DNA from: Haloarcula sp. DT43
Lineage (GTDB): Archaea > Halobacteriota > Halobacteria > Halobacteriales > Haloarculaceae
Length of the DNA: 64,000 bases
Reading direction: 5' to 3'
NCBI RefSeq assembly: GCF_037078405.1
Contig: NZ_JAYMGZ010000001.1
Span: 310,001 to 374,000, forward strand
Shown here one piece after another: positions 60,530 through 64,000 of the stretch. Within the stretch, counting starts at the first letter, position 1. The number at the start of each line of letters is the position of its first letter. The notes below the pieces were generated by a model. That model was not told where the DNA came from, made no database searches, and was given only the letters and a program-made list of their open reading frames with translations. The position numbers were made by a program, and so were the translations under genes.

Positions 60530-60926
60530 CGTGCCGGTCGTCGGTACCGGCGGGACCGCGCTGATAACCGGCGCGTCGGCTGGCATCGGCGAGGTGTTCG
60601 CCCGGGAGTTCGCCGCGCGCGGACACGACGTGATCAGCGAGGCACTGGCCGAGGAACACCGGGGGACACCGGTCGACGTGACGGTGGTCTGTCCCGGCCC
60701 CGTCGAGACGGGCTTTCAGGAACGGGCCGGGATGGCGGACTCGACCGTCGGGGCGGTCACCGCGAACACGCCCGACGCGGTCGCCGAGGCGGCCTACGAA
60801 GGGGCCGCCGCCGGCGAGGCGGTCGTGATTCCGCGACGGTCGATGCGACTGCTCGACCGACTGGTCAGGGTGACGCCGCGCCGGGTCGTCCGCCGCGTCT
60901 CCGCGCTGGTCAACCGCGGCCGGTAG
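60516..60926 (+). pseudogene. short-chain dehydrogenase/reductase with internal in-frame deletion
   Basis: Only 136 residues remain of a family usually about 250 or more. The Rossmann start GTGGTALITGASAGIGEVFAREFAARGHD is intact, then the frame jumps directly into the C-terminal part SEALAEEHRGTPVDVTVVCPGPVETGFQERAG. Missing between them are about 110-125 residues including the NNAG motif, the catalytic serine and the YxxxK pair, so no dehydrogenase activity is expected. The frame stays open. The junction lies near codon 40, around GACGTGATCAGC (60634-60645). GTG 60516 is the expected start, provided by the second copy of the direct repeat. Confidence 0.8.
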
Positions 60927-61028
60927 AGAATCAATTCCGAAAGCGGCATCCACAATACCGTCCCGAGGACCTCACGGTCCGGTTCTTTCGCCCCTTTCTT
61001 TTCAATCTCCGAGAATTAGACTGGAACC

Positions 61029-61037
61029 TTATTAAAC
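61029..61037 (+). promoter_or_regulatory. TATA element of the transducer gene
   Basis: TTATTAAAC lies about 25 bases before the ATG at 61058, a strong core promoter in an AT-rich stretch, giving a leaderless transcript. Confidence 0.6.
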
Positions 61038-61057
61038 ACTGTAAGAAAAAGGGGCGT

Positions 61058-62758
61058 ATGCTCACAGACCCGGTCGGACAGTACAAAGCGGTGATACGCG
61101 AATCACTCGAACTTTTCGGCGTCGCCGGCTCCGTCGAGCGGAAGGTGCTCGCGGCCGTCGGCCTGCAGTTCGCCGCGTCCGTCGCGCTGGCGGGTGTCTC
61201 TCTCGTCGCCAGCGGGACCGTCCGGTTCGTCGTCACGGGGGTGTTGCTCGTCGGTGCGGTCGTCGCGTTCGCCAACACGGTGTTCATCACCCGCGAGGAC
61301 TTCGTCGAACCCGTCACGGCGATGGCGGCGGGCGCGGACCACATCGCCTCCGGCGAACTCGACGTGGAACTGCCCGAGAGCGAGCGCGACGACGAGGTCG
61401 CCGAACTGCTCGCGTCGTTCCGGTCGATGCAGGCCTACCTGCTGACGGTGTCCGAGCAGGCCGACGCGCTCTCCCGGCAGGAGTTCGACGCCGAGGTTCT
61501 CGACGAGGACGTGCCCGGGACTTTCGGGCAGTCCCTGGAGAAGATGGCCGCCAGCATGGACGACTACACGACCGAACTCCAGGCGATGACCAGCGACCTC
61601 GAACGGCGGTCCCAGGCGCTCAACGACCTCGTCGTCGCCTTCGGCGACGCCGCCGAGCGGGCGAAAGACGGGGACCTGACGGCCACGATCGACGAGGACT
61701 TCGACGCCGACGACGAGCAGTTCGACGCCGTCGTCGAGAACTACAACGACCTCGTGACCACGCTGGGTGAGACGGTCGCCACCGTCGCGGCGTTCGCCGA
61801 GGACGTCGACGAGACGAGCGACCACGTCACCAGGAGCATCCAGGAGATAGACGACGCCAGCGACGAAATCTCGCGGTCGATACAGGAGATTTCGGCCGGT
61901 GCCAGCCAGCAGGCGTCCCGCCACGACGACGTCGCCTCCGAGATGAACACCCTGTCGGCCACCGTCGAGGAGATAGCCGCGACCGCGGAAAACGCCGCCG
62001 ACACCGCGGAGAAGGCGACACGGCGCGGCCGAGAGGGACGCGCGGACGCCGAACAGGCTATCGACGAACTCGACGAGATGGAGTCCCGCATCGACGACAT
62101 TGCCGTCGCGGTCGAGAGCCTGGTCGACCAGATAAGCGAAATCGACGACATCGTCGAGGTCATCACGGACATCGCCGAGCAGACCAACATGCTCGCGCTG
62201 AACGCCTCCATCGAGGCGGCCCGCGCGGACGTGAGCGGCGACGGGTTCGCCGTCGTCGCCGACGAGGTCAAGACCCTCGCCGAGGAGACCCGCGACGCCG
62301 CGACGGACGTGTCCGACCGCATCGAGGCCGTCCAGCAGGAGGCCGGCGAGACCGTCAGCGACGTCGAGGCGACGAACCAGCAGGTGACCGACAGCGTCGA
62401 GACCATCGAGTCGGCGCTGCGGGACTTCGAGGACATCGTCGACGTGCTCGGCGAGGTCAACGCCTCGATTCAGGAGATATCGGGAGCCACCGCCGAGCAG
62501 GCCGAGACCACCCAGGAGGTCGTCGACATGGTCGACGAAGTCGCGGCGGTGAGCGAGCAGACCAACGAGGAGTCCGAGGCCGTCGCCGCCGCCGCCGAGG
62601 AACAGACGGCGACGATTACCGAAGTGACAAACGAGGTTCGGGAGATGGCGGCCCAGACCGACGACCTGCGCGAGGTGCTCGCGGAGTTCGACGTCGCGGA
62701 GGGCGCGGCCGGGCCGTCGAGGACAGCTACGACGGCCGTGCCGTCGGCCGACGACTGA
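61058..62758 (+). CDS. methyl-accepting chemotaxis transducer (Htr type)
   Basis: A 566-residue transducer. Two closely spaced hydrophobic helices (about residues 26-45 and 50-72; VGLQFAASVALAGVSLVA and FVVTGVLLVGAVVAFANTVF) leave no outside sensor domain, so it should respond to a cytoplasmic or membrane-borne signal, or to light through a partner. A HAMP region (FVEPVTAMAAGADHIASGEL) and a long coil lead to the signalling tip IAEQTNMLALNASIEAARADVSGDGFAVVADEVKTLAEE, the CheA/CheW-binding hairpin. Gln/Glu pairs on both arms are potential methylation sites. No rhodopsin gene is adjacent. Confidence 0.94.
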   Translation: MLTDPVGQYKAVIRESLELFGVAGSVERKVLAAVGLQFAASVALAGVSLVASGTVRFVVTGVLLVGAVVAFANTVFITREDFVEPVTAMAAGADHIASGELDVELPESERDDEVAELLASFRSMQAYLLTVSEQADALSRQEFDAEVLDEDVPGTFGQSLEKMAASMDDYTTELQAMTSDLERRSQALNDLVVAFGDAAERAKDGDLTATIDEDFDADDEQFDAVVENYNDLVTTLGETVATVAAFAEDVDETSDHVTRSIQEIDDASDEISRSIQEISAGASQQASRHDDVASEMNTLSATVEEIAATAENAADTAEKATRRGREGRADAEQAIDELDEMESRIDDIAVAVESLVDQISEIDDIVEVITDIAEQTNMLALNASIEAARADVSGDGFAVVADEVKTLAEETRDAATDVSDRIEAVQQEAGETVSDVEATNQQVTDSVETIESALRDFEDIVDVLGEVNASIQEISGATAEQAETTQEVVDMVDEVAAVSEQTNEESEAVAAAAEEQTATITEVTNEVREMAAQTDDLREVLAEFDVAEGAAGPSRTATTAVPSADD

Positions 62759-62764
62759 CCCCCG

Positions 62765-63241
62765 CTACGCACGCGGGTCCCGGTCGGGTCCGGGGTACTC
62801 GCCTTCCTTGACGACGGGGTACAGCGACTCCGGGTCGAACAGGCGGGCGAAGGCGTCCGGCGGTCTGACGCTCACGGCCATGTGACGGTTGAGCGCGGCA
62901 CCGGTCCGGGCGCTCCGCAGTTCGGTATCGAACGAGAGCAACTGCTGTGCCCCGCCCCGGTAGGCCGCGGCCAGCGCGGGATGGTCGCCGGCCGGATGGT
63001 CGACGAGTTCGCAGTCGGGTTCGATACGCGCCCGCCAGTCGGCCGCCAGGTCGTCGTCGGCGAGGTCGGCGATGACGGCGGTCGCGTCGTCTAGCAGGTG
63101 GTCGCTGGCGACGAGCGTGACCCACGAGTGGCGGCGGACGTGGTCGAGTGCTGCGCGGGCGTCGCCGTCCGGCCCACACAGCAGGTCGGCGGCGAGGACG
63201 TCGGCGTCGGCGACGACGCGGGCCGGCGACGGCTCACGCAT
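62765..63241 (-). CDS. PIN-like domain protein (DUF7384-like)
   Basis: A 158-residue protein with features of a PIN nuclease: the first acidic strand RVVADADVLAADLLCG (Asp12, Asp14), an acidic helix with HLLDDATAVIADLADDD, and the later strand LLSFDTELRSARTG with a third aspartate. The spacing departs from classical PIN toxins and the family is better described as haloarchaeal DUF7384. It overlaps by eight bases the small gene upstream on the same strand (63234-63241), a toxin-antitoxin-like layout. RNase activity is a hypothesis only. Confidence 0.7.
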   Translation of the reverse strand: MREPSPARVVADADVLAADLLCGPDGDARAALDHVRRHSWVTLVASDHLLDDATAVIADLADDDLAADWRARIEPDCELVDHPAGDHPALAAAYRGGAQQLLSFDTELRSARTGAALNRHMAVSVRPPDAFARLFDPESLYPVVKEGEYPGPDRDPRA

Positions 63242-63338
63242 CGCCGTCCTCCGCCCGCCGCTCGTCGAGGGCCGTACGGACAGCGTCCACCGTGGTCTGG
63301 TAGTCCGTCGCGCGTTCGAACAGCGTCGCCCAGGTCAT
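63234..63338 (-). CDS. 34-residue partner protein of the PIN-like gene
   Basis: MTWATLFERATDYQTTVDAVRTALDERRAEDGDA is too short for usual gene callers but overlaps the PIN-like gene start (ATGCGTGA), so the two are translationally coupled. The composition (one amphipathic helix followed by a charged tail) fits a helical antitoxin or adaptor. I recall similar short ORFs next to DUF7384 genes in other haloarchaea. The ATG at 63338 is the only suitable start; a longer in-frame version from 63428 contains Arg/Gly-rich non-acidic sequence. Confidence 0.55.
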   Translation of the reverse strand: MTWATLFERATDYQTTVDAVRTALDERRAEDGDA

Positions 63339-63606
63339 ACAGGGGACAGTGCCCCGACGGGCAAAAGCCGTACCGTCTGTCGCCCGTCGGCCGTCCGTCT
63401 GACGGGCATTTATGAGGACCGGTAGCATTCCCCTCGATACGGGCGCGCTGCACGGCTGCAGTGGCTGTCGGTGACACTGCGTGCCATCCTATCCTCCCCA
63501 GGCGCGCCCGGACACCGCGATCCTCCCTTTCATATTCCACTTCCCCCCGGCTTCCGACGGAGGCGAGTGCTATCGACTGGAAAAGCCGCCGTCGAGACCC
63601 GGGCGC

Positions 63607-64000
63607 TCAGGCCGGTGCGTCGCCCCGGAGCGTCGCCCGGATGTCGTCCAGCCCGCCGGGGTCGGCCATGATGGCGACGCTGTCGCCGGGTTCGATTTCC
63701 GTCTGTGGCAGCGGAATCGTCATCGGCTCGTGGTTCTTGCCGTGAGCGTAGATGTGGGCGTCGCCGGGCAGTTCCACCTCGACGACCCGTTTCCCGACGA
63801 ACGGCGAGTCCTCGGGGATGCTGATGCTGGCGACCGAGAGCTGTTCGGTCAGGTCGGCGAGGACGTTGAAGTCCCCGCCCAGCAGCGCCGTCTTCGCGCC
63901 GGCCGCGCCCAGCCGCTCGGGGTAGATAATCTCGTCCACGTCGGCGGCGTACTTCTCGTAAATCTCCTCGCGGTAGTCGGCGTCGATGCGCAGCACGGTC
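63607..64000 (-). CDS. trkA: TrkA-type potassium uptake regulatory protein (start outside window)
   Basis: 131 residues of the C-terminal part are visible, and the frame stays open to the window end, so the N-terminus lies beyond 64000. It begins TVLRIDADYREEIYEKYAADVDEIIYPE, which is the second half of a Rossmann RCK domain, and ends with an RCK_C domain (VASISIPEDSPFVGKRVVEVELPGDAHIYAHGKNHEPMTIPLPQTEIEPGDSVAIMAD). It binds nucleotides and gates a TrkH-type potassium channel. The stop is TGA at 63607-63609. The PhoU/RCK_C protein and the antiporter in this window use related RCK parts. Confidence 0.9.
   Translation of the reverse strand, partial: TVLRIDADYREEIYEKYAADVDEIIYPERLGAAGAKTALLGGDFNVLADLTEQLSVASISIPEDSPFVGKRVVEVELPGDAHIYAHGKNHEPMTIPLPQTEIEPGDSVAIMADPGGLDDIRATLRGDAPA

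Overview
The window is chromosomal DNA of a halophilic archaeon (class Halobacteria). The evidence is the high G+C content, the strongly acidic proteins (Asp/Glu-rich, Lys-poor), Tat-type lipoprotein export, many leaderless genes with a TATA element 25-30 bases before the start codon, SAMP2, archaeal RfcS and TiaS, a PGF-CTERM-type surface protein, and a plant-type [2Fe-2S] ferredoxin at 46.25 kb. From memory, that ferredoxin is almost identical to the Haloarcula marismortui protein, so a member of the Haloarculaceae is most likely. No rRNA, tRNA, CRISPR array, transposase gene or prophage was seen; the gene content is mostly core chromosome.

Layout. 0-10 kb: the end of a DJ-1/PfpI protein; a three-gene TRAP transporter operon (TAXI binding lipoprotein, DUF1850, fused 4TM/12TM permease); upp; small membrane and RecA-like proteins; a first phosphohexomutase; rpiA; and a 55-residue histone-fold protein. 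10-19 kb: larB, a GIY-YIG protein, a second phosphohexomutase, an RDD membrane protein, a SAMP2-GNAT pair, rfcS and alaS. 19-32 kb: a cation/proton antiporter with RCK domains, a hydrolase-fold protein without the nucleophile serine, hisB, an ACT regulator, a [2Fe-2S] protein, YigZ and YgfZ proteins, a surface protein, a divergent PfkB kinase, mutL and a HAD phosphatase. 32-43 kb: mostly minus strand, with a small sulfite-oxidase-fold protein, an HTH/DUF7521 pair, a highly structured gene-free region, a LolA-like protein, an ABC exporter, a histidine kinase with a degenerate receiver, and mutS. 43-54 kb: hisA, a membrane-anchored coiled-coil repeat protein, a Pit phosphate transporter, ferredoxin, a prepilin peptidase, hisI, a third phosphohexomutase, pyrE, a glutaredoxin-like protein, a COG1395 regulator and tiaS. 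54-64 kb: tandem small paralogues, an AstE/AspA-like protein, a PhoU/RCK_C protein, citrate synthase, rdgB, a broken SDR gene behind a 29-bp direct repeat with palindromic insert, a soluble-domain chemotaxis transducer, a PIN-like module and the end of a trkA gene.

Functional themes: nucleotide salvage and synthesis (upp, pyrE, rpiA, rdgB), histidine synthesis spread over three sites (hisB, hisA, hisI), mismatch repair (mutL and mutS about 9 kb apart), monovalent cation homeostasis (antiporter, PhoU/RCK_C, TrkA), sugar-phosphate metabolism with three phosphohexomutases, and translation or RNA modification (alaS, tiaS, samp2). The least explained parts are the structured region at 33.78-34.03 kb, the repeat-flanked palindromic insert at 60.39-60.53 kb, inverted repeats at the starts of two small zinc-finger genes, and several enzyme-fold proteins that have lost canonical catalytic residues.
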